From Engraulis encrasicolus (lineage: Eukaryota > Chordata > Actinopteri > Clupeiformes > Engraulidae), in the NCBI RefSeq assembly GCF_034702125.1, contig NC_085878.1, positions 18,401,057-18,465,056 of the forward strand: a stretch of DNA of 64,000 nucleotides. The letters run 5' to 3'. Under the pieces are notes generated by a model that was not told the origin of the DNA, made no database searches, and worked only from the letters and a program-made list of their open reading frames with translations. This document shows, in pieces, positions 1-10,271 of this stretch (position 1 is its first letter; every line of letters begins with the position of its first letter). A program made the position numbers and the translations under genes.

Positions 1-393
1 GCACACACACAAATCTGAGGACTATACTTCACTTTTTAGGTACACTTAAACAACGCATGTAACGTGAAAATATACTTGCACTGTACTAAAGGGTTAGGGT
101 CAGGCATGTACTATTCCCAGGCCCACGGACAGGTGAGGACAAACGGGTCAGGTGTGCGAGGCAAAGGGACAGAATTGGGTTCCCATTTCATTGAGAGTAT
201 TGAGAAGGAGGCCCTTTCAGACCATTTTGTCCTGGACCTGGCCAAAGCAGTCATTATCCCTGACAGTTTCTGATAATACCCAATGTATACGTGTTAATAA
301 AAAATAGTTGACGCGTTACCCTGGGGAGAGCCTGCATATTATGCAGTGTGTGTGTGTGTGTGACTATTTGAGTGTGTGTGTGTGTGTCCTTAC
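1..393. other. Left edge: intron sequence of wdr76 with GT microsatellites
   Basis: No further wdr76 exon was recognised here. Two (GT)n runs lie at about 345-362 and 371-387, the second directly beyond the splice donor of the last visible wdr76 exon. A 70-codon plus-strand open frame at 64-273 has no recognisable motif and is probably chance. Confidence 0.6.
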
Positions 394-2782
394 CAGGTTC
401 CAGAGGCCTATTTTGCCCCACTTGTCCCCGGCGGCCATCAGCAGACTGCTAGCACAGGGATGGAAAGCTGTTCTGAAGACCCGATCCTTCACCACCTTCA
501 CAACACGCTCCTCCTTTATGCACATCTTCTGAAGACCTTCCTTGTATCTGACACACACACACACACACACACTTAGTTACAATGTCTGCCTGGTGCGTCC
601 TGTGTATTCAGCATGATGGTAGCACTGTAACCACCAAAGTGGCACCAACGTGTTTGTGCATATAGAGGTTTTGCATTTGCTTAACGCTTGTCTACCTACC
701 TCTCCAAGTCAACTTTCTTCTTGTCATACTTCACAGGCTCCTAAGGAAAACAGGATTCAATGCATATAATTCAATTCCATGGTGCGCCATTTTCTCAAAT
801 CGCAGGATTATCAAATAAAAATGATCATGCATTGCTACTGAAAGGAGCAGACCCCAACAAACCTCAGCCCAGAGATGGAGAAGATCCTCAGGAAGTGAGC
901 CCTCATCTTCCACGTTCAGAGGGCACATTGGCACAGGCCCCTCCAGATAACGTAGCACTACCTACAAACACACACAACAGACACCATCCATGCCAGGATA
1001 CATTTCTGCTGCTTCCATTCCAATATATTCCCATATAATACAGAACTTTCATATATATTCTTCCCAGTAACTGTCTGCTACCCTAACAGTCACTCACCTC
1101 TTCCTCCTTAAGTTCTGGTTCGGCATTCGGGGTGACTGTGAAGTCTGCATCTTTGTTCTGTAGACGGCGTGACTTCCTGGGAGGAAGAACCTCCTTCTCC
1201 TTCACCACCTTTTCCCTGGAAAAGAAAAGTGATAAAGTGATTTTGCTCAGGCACATTACACAACGTTAGCATGCACTCAGCATCCTCCTAACAGCTGTGT
1301 CTCTGTGATTTTGACACTGCACTGGCAAGTTGGTTCACAGACTTACTTTTTCAAGCCTAGTTGAGATGGCTTCTTTGGTCTCAACGTCTCAGCAATCTGT
1401 GTGTGATAATATGCAAACTTCATGACAATTTAAATTCAGAATTTCCACAAGTAATAGCAATAATAATAATAATGATCTAACTTTTCACTGCACATAAAGC
1501 AAAGTGACAAAACTGCACCTGTGGTAGGTTAAGAGATGACAGGAAGGCCTGATTCTGGCGAATGGTCTCGAGCCTTTCCAGCTCATACTCGGACAGCTGT
1601 GGGCCCTAAGCAGAAAAAAAATACATACATCAGAATAGCCTGTATTTCGATATGAGACGCCCCAAACAGTTGTGCATTTGGTTCAGGGTGTCGTCGGTGG
1701 AAACGCAGACCATCATACTTACTTTATATTCGTTTTCATCGCCACTGTCTGGCTCTTCTTTGGTCGAAGCAGCAATATCCTTTTTCATCTCACTTTTCTG
1801 TAAAAGACAAAGACGTGGCTGTGCTATAAATTTGGGAGCATGTCTATTCCTACAGCCCATTGGCCTCACATCACTATTCTTAACATCATTTTTTAGGCAT
1901 TGCTGTGCTGCTCCATGTTCCCACATTTCCAAGAATTGGAAGAAATGTAGGCCCCATGTCCCACAGGCGTGTTCTTTTCTGGAAATGTGGGAACATGGAG
2001 TTGTAGAACATAGCCTATATTTCAATAATTTCTTTAAAATGTGGGAACGTGGAGCTGCAGGAATAAGCTGGGACGGGGCACCTAAGTCACACCCTCTACT
2101 TCCTGGGGCAGGGAGAGTCAAAAAATAATTACTGGGCTTGAAAATGTGTTTTTTTTTTTTTTTTTACACCAATCCAAACATTGGACCTCCACCTATGCAA
2201 AACTCATTTTCAAGCCCATGATCATTTTTTGACTCCCTCTGTCCCATGAACCAGGAAGTAGAGGGAGTGACTTAGGTGCCCCATTGGGATGTGGGACCAT
2301 AGAGGTGAGGTGACCCCAATAAGTTCAAACTAGACGACTAAACTCGTGACATTTGCACACGACAATTAGAATAACGTAGCCTAAACGCCTCCGCGTACCT
2401 TTTTCTTGTTCGGTTTTGGCGCAACATTGTCAGTATGTTCATCACTGAGGCGTTTAGGAGGCTGACCCCGTCTACCTGAACGCCGAACAATGTTGGACGA
2501 TACCACTTGCGTGGTGTTTTCCTCCTCAGACGGTGGTGCCATCTAAAAACAGCACAAAAAACAAAGTGTACAACTTTCAAAGAGCATTACGTTTATCAAT
2601 TAAACATTTAAGTTACAACACGAAAAGAAAACAAGGTTCGAAACAACCCAGACACGCTGGCCACTTCAGAGGAAATCACCCGAAAGAATACAGGAAGAAT
2701 CTTACTATCTAGTCATAGAAAATCAGTATCCTTTCACAGTACATTTAACATTCACAGTGTGACTTACGCTATTGTTCCTCAT
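394..2782 (-). CDS. wdr76: WD repeat-containing protein 76, N-terminal part (partial, runs off left edge)
   Basis: WDR76 is a nuclear WD40-repeat protein linked to DNA-damage response and to CUL4-DDB1 ubiquitin ligase complexes (family knowledge). Nine minus-strand exons join in frame at GT-AG sites: 2768-2782, 2399-2542, 1723-1797, 1519-1605, 1347-1396, 1098-1215, 863-961, 700-740 and 394-547, giving 261 codons. Visible marks are a basic N-terminus (RRSGRRGQPPKRLSDE), the conserved pre-WD stretch LSEYELERLETI, a GPVP segment, and the start of the propeller (KVVKDRVF...AFHP, then AAGDKWGKIGLW). The start used is MRNNS in a 15-bp first coding exon. The next exon opens with an ATG right at its acceptor (MAPPS), so translation could begin there instead. 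The remaining WD repeats lie left of base 394. Gene identity rests on remembered family motifs. Confidence 0.83.
2075..2282. repeat. Foldback MITE in wdr76 intron 2
   Basis: Arms at about 2075-2150 and 2203-2282 are inverted copies. Both carry GGGGCACCTAAGTCAC, then CTTCCTGG, then TCAAAAAAT and GGGCTTGAAAATG, in mirror order around a T-rich loop. No coding capacity is seen. It lies inside a larger repetitive block (about 1860-2310) that also contains GTGGGAACATGGAG-type repeats seen again near 14800-14895. Confidence 0.8.
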
Positions 2783-3015
2783 CGTTGCGGATTCAGGTAT
2801 AATCGTTCAACTTGCAAACAATGCTGTGTAAAGAAAGTATAGCTGCCGTTTTCTCTTCTCTGTTTACCTCTCCAAGAGCGTACTATAACATTTCCTCGTG
2901 TTGTGCGCCCCCACTCCCGCCACAAAGCTTGTTTGGTAACAAGGCCCTCCCACTCGTTGCACAACAGCTGATTGGTTCCTCCCACTAGTTGCACAATGTC
3001 TGATTGGTTCACGCC
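2783..3015 (-). promoter_or_regulatory. wdr76: wdr76 promoter with two CCAAT boxes 32 bp apart
   Basis: Directly upstream of the wdr76 start, a 32-bp unit (CTCCCACT.GTTGCACAA...CTGATTGGTT) is tandemly duplicated at about 2948-3010. Each unit holds GATTGG, i.e. CCAAT on the gene strand, at 2970 and 3002. Tandem CCAAT boxes about three helical turns apart are typical NF-Y sites of cell-cycle promoters (established). No TATA box is evident. Promoter function is inferred. Confidence 0.55.
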
Positions 3016-3793
3016 CATATTTTGACATTCTGACACAAAGGACAGTAAAATGCATGAATGAAAATGTGAAAAGCATTAGAGCCTACTCTCCATTCGTTTT
3101 CAATTGTGAAGGGTGATAGGCCTAAAGAAATTGATTAAACACGATGGAACAGTACTGCCCTACAAAGCAAAAAGGCAGTAACTGCATTGCTGTTTAAAAT
3201 GAGTTACTATGACTTTAATGCCATGTATATAAAAGTCTAAAGTTAAATAAAATGATTGATCTTCAAAAAAGGTGGTAATATAAAGTAACAAAAATGTCAC
3301 ATGCCAATAATCTCCCAAAAAACACTTAAACTGGATTGCAGTATCATTTTAAAGTCAATTTACTCAGTTTTGACTTCTGCGCTTTACTGCCTTTTTGCTT
3401 TGTAGGGCAGAGTATAACTCTGAAAGTATGTTTTTCTGCAGTATGATAGGCTGAGGCAGACTCTAGGTTCAGCTGGGGCCCAAAGCTAAATGTAAAGGAG
3501 TGAACATTTGAAAGAAATGTGCCACTACTGTAGCAAAGTGTGAGCTGTTATTCTCCAGCCAGAGCCTTGGGGGTCTCAAGCGGCTGCCTTCCTAGCCCGG
3601 TGACAAGATGCCCTCTGATTATAGGCAGCACAAAATGAAAACAAGAAATTGGGCTGAAAGGAACAGTAGGCCTACAGTGTGCCTGCGAATAAATGAGGAT
3701 GTAGGCCTATTGCATGTAAATGGGCTTAAACATGGGCAGTTATTTTGGCCCAAGGGCCACGTTTGGTTTGCAACATGGGCCAAATGTCGCAAG
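3016..3793. other. Intergenic, no gene seen
   Basis: AT-rich sequence with short open frames but no splice-supported coding signal. The words GCCCTACAAAGCAAAAAGGC (about 3157) and GCCTTTTTGCTTTGTAGGGC (about 3390) are inverted copies about 230 bp apart, so 3155-3412 may be another foldback element. Confidence 0.5.
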
Positions 3794-4060
3794 CAGAGCC
3801 AGATTAACGCATAGGCTAGATATGACTGCAGCCTGGGGCCCCCACCAGCCAGGCGTCCCCTGATTGGTCAAAGGCGGAAAACAATTTTGCTGAATTGCAG
3901 ATGCAGTAATGAACAAAAACAATCTTGTAAACAGGCTACTTCTCTCTATAGTTAACAAACCTAATTAATAGTTATGACACTGTGTACGTAATTTTGTCAT
4001 GACTTTTTTCCGTGGAGGGCTATCACAACCTGCCTAGGGGCCCCAGGTAATCTGGCCCTG
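3794..4060. repeat. hAT-like MITE, copy 1 (degenerate)
   Basis: Bounded by CAGAGCCAGATTAA on the left and TAATCTGGCCCTG on the right. The interior matches, in opposite orientation, the better preserved copy at 7282-7560: both share GCTAGATAT..ACTGCAGCCT followed by CCCCTGATTGG.CAAA. No clean target duplication remains here. Confidence 0.7.
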
Positions 4061-4504
4061 ACAACCTCTATTATACTGTAGCTGTAACCATAATGGCAAT
4101 GACAAGTCGTAAAGGCCTTGTGCACTCATATAGGGGTGTAGGTTAAGTTTCTCTGAAGGTTATTCAACAGCAAAATAATATCTGAGATTAAGTAAGGATG
4201 AACATTTGAAGAAGATACTTTGAGACAATGGAGGATTGATCATGTTGTGGAGGTAGAGACGATTACCACGATTTTAGGCGGCACACCTCCACGTCATCCT
4301 TTAAAACAAAAAAAGAGAGAAAGAAATAGTAATAGTACAGAAAAGTAAATAAACAACTGAAATAAAAAGAAAGGGGACTTTCAACTACCTTTGTATCCTT
4401 GATAAACTTTATTAATGCATTTATAATAGGCTATTTTTTGTTATGCCCACACTCTCTCGTGAGACAAAACAATGTAGGCAACATGCAGCATATGCAACAC
4501 TTAG
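4061..4504. other. Intergenic, no gene seen
   Basis: AT-rich, with a short polypurine stretch near 4305-4375. No feature recognised. Confidence 0.5.
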
Positions 4505-5340
4505 CTCAACTGTCAAACTCAAATTGACTGTGGGCCAAAATCTAAATCCACGATGAAGTCGTGGGCCGAACTCAATATTTATTTTTTAGAAAAGTACTAA
4601 AATTGTGCATGCATGCATTTAATAATCATAGTTAAATTTCACACACTCTTTCCCATCATACAGTATATGGTAGTTTAATTGACTGCACATATTGTGTTGC
4701 ATATGAGTGTGAGCTGTTTCATTGGACTTGGCCCACTCATATTCCTGTGACACATCAAATATCATGTTCAGGTCTTGTTACGCTGTACATTAATGGTGTA
4801 TGTGGACCAACTGTAATAGACTGTACACATTTTAAATGATTTCGCGCACAGAATAAAATGACTCTGTGGGACAGATGAGTATGACATCTCTGACTTAGCT
4901 GATGCTTTTATTCAGAGTTTTGGGTACAGTTAAGTTACAGTACTCTCTGAAATGGGTTTGGTGCTTTGATCAAGGCTCTTCAGCCATGGTAAGGGTAGCA
5001 ACCTTCTGGTTAACAAAGGTATAGCGGTGTGTGGAACTTTTTTCATTGAAGAGCCCGGGCCACTTCAAATTCATCCGAGGGCTGTTTAAGTCCTTCGAGG
5101 GCGGTACTATGAACACAAACCAGGATTTCCCCCTGCACTTAACGCCTATATTAAAGGCAGCCACCTTTAAACCAACCCCACCCTCTCAAGGTCGCCTGAA
5201 TATAATTTAACTGTATTGCAAAAGTATTTTCTAAGATTCCTTTACAAAATTTTGCAAATGTCATGTGAAGCATAACATTGAAATTATATCAGGGGCCGGA
5301 TAAAATGGCCTCAAGGACCGCAAATGGCCCTCGAGACATA

Positions 5341-6973
5341 CAGTTGTGCTCATATGTTTACATACCCCAGCAGAATAAACGCTTTCTTCGCGATTTCTCA
5401 CAAAATATGAAGGATTACACAAAACCTTTTTTTTCACTCATTGCTAGTGACTAGCTTAAGATATTTATTAGCAATATTTTGTGTTTGCTCTTTCAAAAGC
5501 ATGATCACAACCCAAACTACCCAAATGACCCTGTTCAAAAGTTTACATACCCTAGTTTCTAATGCTGAATATGGCCCTGTTTAACATCAGGGACCGCTCT
5601 AAATTGTTTGTGGTAGTTGTGGATAAGACTCTTAATGTTCTCAGATGACAAAACAGAACATTCTTCCTGGCAGAATGGTTGTTTCCTATAATAATTTTGG
5701 GTGTCTTGCTGGAACCTCACATTTGAGGTTTCCCCTGAATGGCTCAATGATGTTGAGATCAGGAGAGTGAGACAGTCGCTCAAAAACTTCATTTTATTCT
5801 TTCTGAAGCCTGTGACGGGTTGTTTGGCTTTCTGTGTTGAAATATTGTCATGTTGGCATGTCCAAACAATGGACCATGTGCAGTTTCAAGGCTGATGTGT
5901 GTCAAGTTTCCTCCAGTATTTTTCACAGGGCAATGTATTCATCATTCTGCGAGTATGGATCAAAAGTATAATGCATTTGTAACTCAAATGTCCCCATGAA
6001 ATCAGTGGTCCATGACCATGTTTCACAGAAGGGTATGGTGTAACTTTCATCATAGGCTCCATTGACTGTTCTCCAAATGGTACTGTTAATAGTGGCCTAA
6101 AAAAGTTCCATATTGATCTCATTTTTCCAAATGACTTTGTCACATGCATTTTGATGCTTCTCACTGTGCTATTTGGTGTATCATATGCAAAATAACATGT
6201 TTGCATTTTTGTGGTAATGGCTTTCTCCTGGCAACCCCCAACAGCCCATCTTTCCTCAAGTGCCTCTTTCCTGTACAGTTTAAAACATTTTTTCATGTTG
6301 TCCTATATTTCACCTGAAGTTAGTTTTTGGTTGTCCTATTCCTCCTGAACAATTTCCCTTGCAATGATCATTGCAATGCAATGATTCCCTTGCCCATTGG
6401 CTTGATTCCAACCAAACTCCTCATATTGCATTTCTGAATTGAAATTCCAACGGTGCCAACATGACAATATTTCGACACAGAAAGCCAAATCAACCCGTCA
6501 TTAGCTTCAGAAAGAATAAAATGAAGGTTTTTGAGCGACCATCTCACTCTCCTGATCTCAACATCATTGAGCCACTCAGGGGAAACCTCAAATGTGAGGT
6601 TCCAGCAAGACACCCAAAGATATTATAGGAAACAACCATTCTGCCAGGAAGAATGTGCTGTTTTGTCATCTGAGAACATTAAGAGCCTTATCCACAACTA
6701 CCACAAACAATTTAGAGTGGTCCCTGATGTTAAACAGGGCCATATTCAGCATCAGAAACTAGGGTATGTAAACTTTTGAACAGGGCCATTTGGGTAGTTT
6801 GGGTTGTGATCATGCTTTTGAAAGAGTAAACACAGAATAGTGCTAATAAATATCTTAAACCAGTCACTAGCCATGAGTGAAAAAAAAGGTTTTGTGTAAT
6901 CCTTCATATTTTGTGAGAAATCGCAGAGAAAGCGTTTATTCTGCTGGGGTATGTAAACATATGAGCACAACTG
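5341..6973 (-). mobile_element. Tc1/mariner-like element with about 520-bp inverted arms
   Basis: Starts CAGTTGTGCTCATATGTTTA, ends in its inverse, and is flanked by TA on both sides (5339-5340 and 6974-6975), the Tc1 target signature. The inverted arms run 5341-5858 and 6454-6973, far longer than the roughly 200-bp ends common in fish Tc1 elements. Each arm contains the C-terminal DDE-region coding block (SHSPDLNIIEP), so that part of the transposase occurs twice, in opposite orientation. A roughly 595-bp spacer carries the rest of the degraded transposase on the minus strand. Length (1633 bp) is normal for Tc1. Confidence 0.85.
5575..6300 (-). pseudogene. Degraded Tc1-like transposase
   Basis: Read on the minus strand, 6296-5886 is one open stretch containing KSFGKMRSIWNFF and SVKHGHGPLISWGHLSY, which resembles the Tc1 block preceding the second catalytic Asp (KHGGGS.M.WGC in intact relatives). 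After frame breaks, 5800-5590 gives SHSPDLNIIEPFRGNLK, the C-terminal SPDLNPIE motif. Several stops and frameshifts separate the blocks, and the start is not recognisable. Non-functional. Confidence 0.75.
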
Positions 6974-6991
6974 TATAGGTTCCCCACCACT

Positions 6992-7281
6992 ATAAGGTAG
7001 GCTATTTTGTGCCAAATCAGTATAAACACTAAAACTCTGTAAAACTATAAAACACATCCCACAGCGCATTTAATTGCATGTCGAGTGAGCTGCAGAGCAT
7101 TGTAGAGAAAGACTCACAGCTCCTTAGTCTTTCTTTTCATATAGCCTAACCTCAAAGAAACCTCAAGTTTTCGCCACATAGTACTCTGCTTTCCTTGCAT
7201 ATGCAGTTTATAGATGGGCTGTTGCTCAGAGGAAAATGTAAGCTGTCCACTTCCTGTTCGCCGTTGAGTTGTCTTGGTGAG
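6992..7281. other. Intergenic, no gene seen
   Basis: No motif recognised between the transposon cluster and the next MITE. Confidence 0.5.
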
Positions 7282-7560
7282 CAGGGCCGGATTAAAAGGG
7301 CCTGGGCCCCTAGGCTACATGTTGCTGTGGGCCCCCTCAGAAGGCATATTTCGATACAAATTTACATATGTCATAATTACGTGCTTGGAATTGAGGATAA
7401 CGGTTTACCAATTGTACTGTACCAACAACAGATACATTTTCAACAAGGCATCTTGTCACAATCCTGCAATTTTTCACTTTTGGCCAATCAGGGGCCCCCT
7501 GGCAGGTGGGGCCCCCTAGGCTGCAGTTATATCTAGCTTGTGTGTGTTAATCCGGCCCTG
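7282..7560. repeat. hAT-like MITE, copy 2, with 8-bp target duplication
   Basis: Perfect short ends CAGGGCCGGATTA and TAATCCGGCCCTG. Flanks TTGGTGAG (7274-7281) and TTGGTGGG (7561-7568) match at 7 of 8 positions, as expected for hAT insertion. Non-coding inside. The interior is inverted relative to the related copy at 3794-4060. Confidence 0.8.
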
Positions 7561-7869
7561 TTGGTGGGGGTAGGTGGGGTATTGAATTGCAATGATACAA
7601 TTAATAACACATATAATTCATGGTTGAAGATTAAAAGAACACATCTCTTTCCTATCACACACTTGATGTAACTGAGTGACTAGTCCAGCAGGCTTTGTCA
7701 AAACAATAATATTCAGTTGAATCAAACTATGAGATCTCAACTCGACCTCTTGGCAGCCTATCTTTTCCGCAATCATAAAAGACCCCTACTGATGCCTCAT
7801 TGCTGCTTGTGGTGAAGACAAAGGACGGCCGCTCCGGAAATCACAAGAGCCTTTTCAGAAAGAGACAAA
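7561..7869. promoter_or_regulatory. Upstream region of the Ig-receptor gene
   Basis: About 300 bp of sequence before the start codon. CATAAAAG at about 7774-7781 is a possible TATA-like site 90 bp upstream of the ATG. No other regulatory motif is clear. Confidence 0.35.
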
Positions 7870-9971
7870 ATGGGGGCCTACAATACTGTGCCACAGACTA
7901 TGAAGGTGTTGATGTTCCTCAGCCTGTTATCAGTAGGTAAGATGATGTCGACGAATACTCTATATTTTTCTTAATTTTATTTAGGAAATTGAAGATGATT
8001 GTACTAGGCTGCGTTTAGTGAATCAGTGGTGAATCAAGTAGTAGGCCTCTACCACACAGAAAATGTTAAACATTGATCTTTTAAATGTACCTCAAGCCTT
8101 TTATCTTTTTTTTTAAAGGAGAGGCGGTATTGGCTGTGTGTACTTTGTTTCAATGCTTTTAATCAACATTGCTTTGTATGGATGTGGTCACCCTTTGAAG
8201 TATGAACTATAATTTATTGTTGTCCCCTGTGCCTTGTTTGCATTTCAGTAATAGGAATGGAAGTGGTTCAATCTCCCGCCAGTCTTCAACTTATTGTGGG
8301 AGACACTGCCGAAATGAAGTGTTGTGTGGATCGACGAACGATCGAGCGAATCACATGGTTTAAAAAAGGGGATAAAACAGAGACATCAAGAGGATTGCGG
8401 ACGACAGACAGTGACAAGTGTTTCCTTCTAACTGTTCAAAGTGTTCAGGAAGAGGATTCTGGCCGTTATGTTTGTAGCGTAGTCCAGGAGAGACCCATGC
8501 TGATTGAGAGGCTTGGAGCTGGAACACAACTAACAGTGACTAGAAAGCCAACTCAGAAGCCAATTCCTCGTGACAAAGATGGTGAGAGATTACAGGACCA
8601 TGCGGCAGGTAGGCCTACATGTCAATTATATCTAAATTATATAAAAAAACTTTACAACCCATACTGATAATAAGAATATTTCACGCAGTGTTCTTGTTGG
8701 TTTGGGTTTTATGATTGTGACAGAATGTCATCATAAGCCAGTCAATTGTTGTCTTACAGGTGCAGTGGTGAACACGGTGCAAGAGGATGTGATCGTTTTT
8801 GCCTTGCGCTGTCTGCCCTTTGTCACACTAATGCTGGCCTCCTGCTACCTGAACAGAGATGACAAGAAAGAAAAAGTCAAAGGTAACTGAATAGCTTAAT
8901 ACCTATAATGTTGTTTCCCTTTTGAAAATGAAAACACAAAAAGCATTTTAGGGTTTGGATTATTGCTTAATGTGACTACAGACATGTCAAAGTGTCTTTG
9001 TAGATGCTAAAGCCACATTTGTGGACATTTCTTTTTTGCTTTATTTTGTTGACTTCATTGCCTTTCCTTGTCATCATCATCATTATCATCATCGCCATCA
9101 TCAGAAATTTGTCTTAATTTGCCAGATAGAAATCTGTGTACTCAATAACACAAATGTGAACATATGTAGACCTAAATGTGCTTGTGATTGGGTTAGCCCA
9201 TGGGTGCCCAACTTCTTAACCAGGGTGCGGTGAAAGTGATAGTGGGAAGGCCTCGGCCCAAAAATAAATTGCATGCGTAACATGGAACACATCTTAACTT
9301 TGATGAAAATGTGCATGCTTCATATAACTTCAGATGTTCAGATGATCCATATTTCCTCAAATAATACTAAAAGTGTTGACTAATAGTAGAAATACCTCAA
9401 CTAGCAGATAGAAACAGGATGGATGGAACAAAGGAAGGGAATCTTTGGCCCGCAGGCCCCACATTGGGCAGCTCTACAATGGATTTAATTCATTCATTTT
9501 CCTGATCTTTGTTATCCTTGAATTTCCCCCCAATTTTGCAGGCCTATTCCATGAAGTAATTATTAACATCTGATATTTACTTTAGGTGTACTTCTTGCTT
9601 ATGCAATTACCAAAAATCTTGCACAAAACAGTGCGGGATGATACCATGGGCAAGGGTCGAAGTTACTCCCTTTTGTTCCATTATATCACTAACTAACAGA
9701 TAATAGATTTCGTAGGCAAGTTAATTGTCATCCTTCCTCAGTCCGACAGGTGAAACCAACATCTGCTCATGTCCAGGGGGTGGCAGCAGAGGACAGCAGA
9801 CACCCACCAGAGGCCGTTGGCCACACAGAAGAGGAGGAAGAGAGGAGGCTGGGGGCAGAGGTCAAGGCTGAACGAGTGACAGTAGAAGTGGAGATGGAGA
9901 AAAGAGGAATAGAGGCACAGGCTGAAAGAGTGACAGTAGAAGTGGAAGTTGAGAAAGGCATCGGGGACTGA
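7870..9971 (+). CDS. Single-Ig-domain type I membrane receptor, family unassigned
   Basis: Four exons join in frame (all introns phase 1): 7870-7936, 8249-8608, 8760-8882, 9742-9971, giving 259 residues. Residues 1-25 are a signal peptide (MKVLMFLSLLSVVIG). The Ig domain has C47, W59, DSGRYVC ending at C98, and a J-like strand GAGTQLTV (112-119). C47 to C98 is 51 residues, short for a V-set domain. Residues 153-173 form one membrane span with an internal Arg159. The 86-residue tail is acidic and repeats AERVTVEVE twice; no ITIM or ITAM tyrosine is present. The leader/Ig/TM/tail exon layout and J-like motif recall NITR, CD7, CD8 or CD79 families, but none fits fully. A second donor at 8580/8581 (GATG|GTGAGA), also phase 1, could shorten exon 2. 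AATAAA lies at 10260. Confidence 0.78.
9197..9475. repeat. hAT-like fragment in the last intron of the Ig-receptor gene
   Basis: Begins CCATGGGTGCCCAACTTC and ends with TTTGGCCCGCAGGCCCC...TTGGGCAGCTCTAC. These read as loosely inverted hAT-type ends (TGCCCAA near each tip). Interior AT-rich, no coding. Confidence 0.5.
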
Positions 9972-10259
9972 GACAGGTGAAGCAGAGGCTGTTGAGGAGG
10001 CACTGCCTGAGACAGACATCAAACATGATAGGCCTAGAAGCCTCATTTTATAATCTGTATCTCTCTTTTGTCACCCACATACTTTTGCTTCTTAAGTGTT
10101 GAATAGGGCTACCTACACATGCTTTTTGGCAGCTCTGTGCCAAACCACGCAGGCCTTAACTCTTAGATCTACTCAGCTGAGCTTGCTTGATAAATGTTAC
10201 GGGAAAAAAAGACACTGGAAAACACTTCTGCTTTCTTCATCATGAGTTTCTTAACAAAC

Positions 10260-10265
10260 AATAAA
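10260..10265 (+). terminator. Polyadenylation signal AATAAA of the Ig-receptor gene
   Basis: First AATAAA after the stop codon at 9971, implying a 3' untranslated region of about 310 bases. Assignment is by position only. Confidence 0.5.
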
Positions 10266-10271
10266 TATAAA

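Larger units (their letters stand above)
4505..6991. mobile_element. hAT-like transposon remnant, split by a Tc1-like element
   Basis: The left part (4505-5340) begins with TCAACTGTCAAACTCAAA then GGGCC motifs, and ends GGCCGGATAAAATGGCC...GGCCCTCGAGACA. The right part (6974-6991) reads TAGGTTCCCCACCACT. These words are typical of ends of common vertebrate hAT remnants (family knowledge from memory). The Tc1-like element at 5341-6973 interrupts the sequence at a TA dinucleotide. No transposase frame survives in the hAT part. Whether left and right parts belong to one original copy is inferred. Confidence 0.5.

Noticed and set aside
64..273. 70-codon plus-strand open frame at the left edge
   Set aside because: No domain, no splice or promoter context, and antisense within the wdr76 transcription unit.
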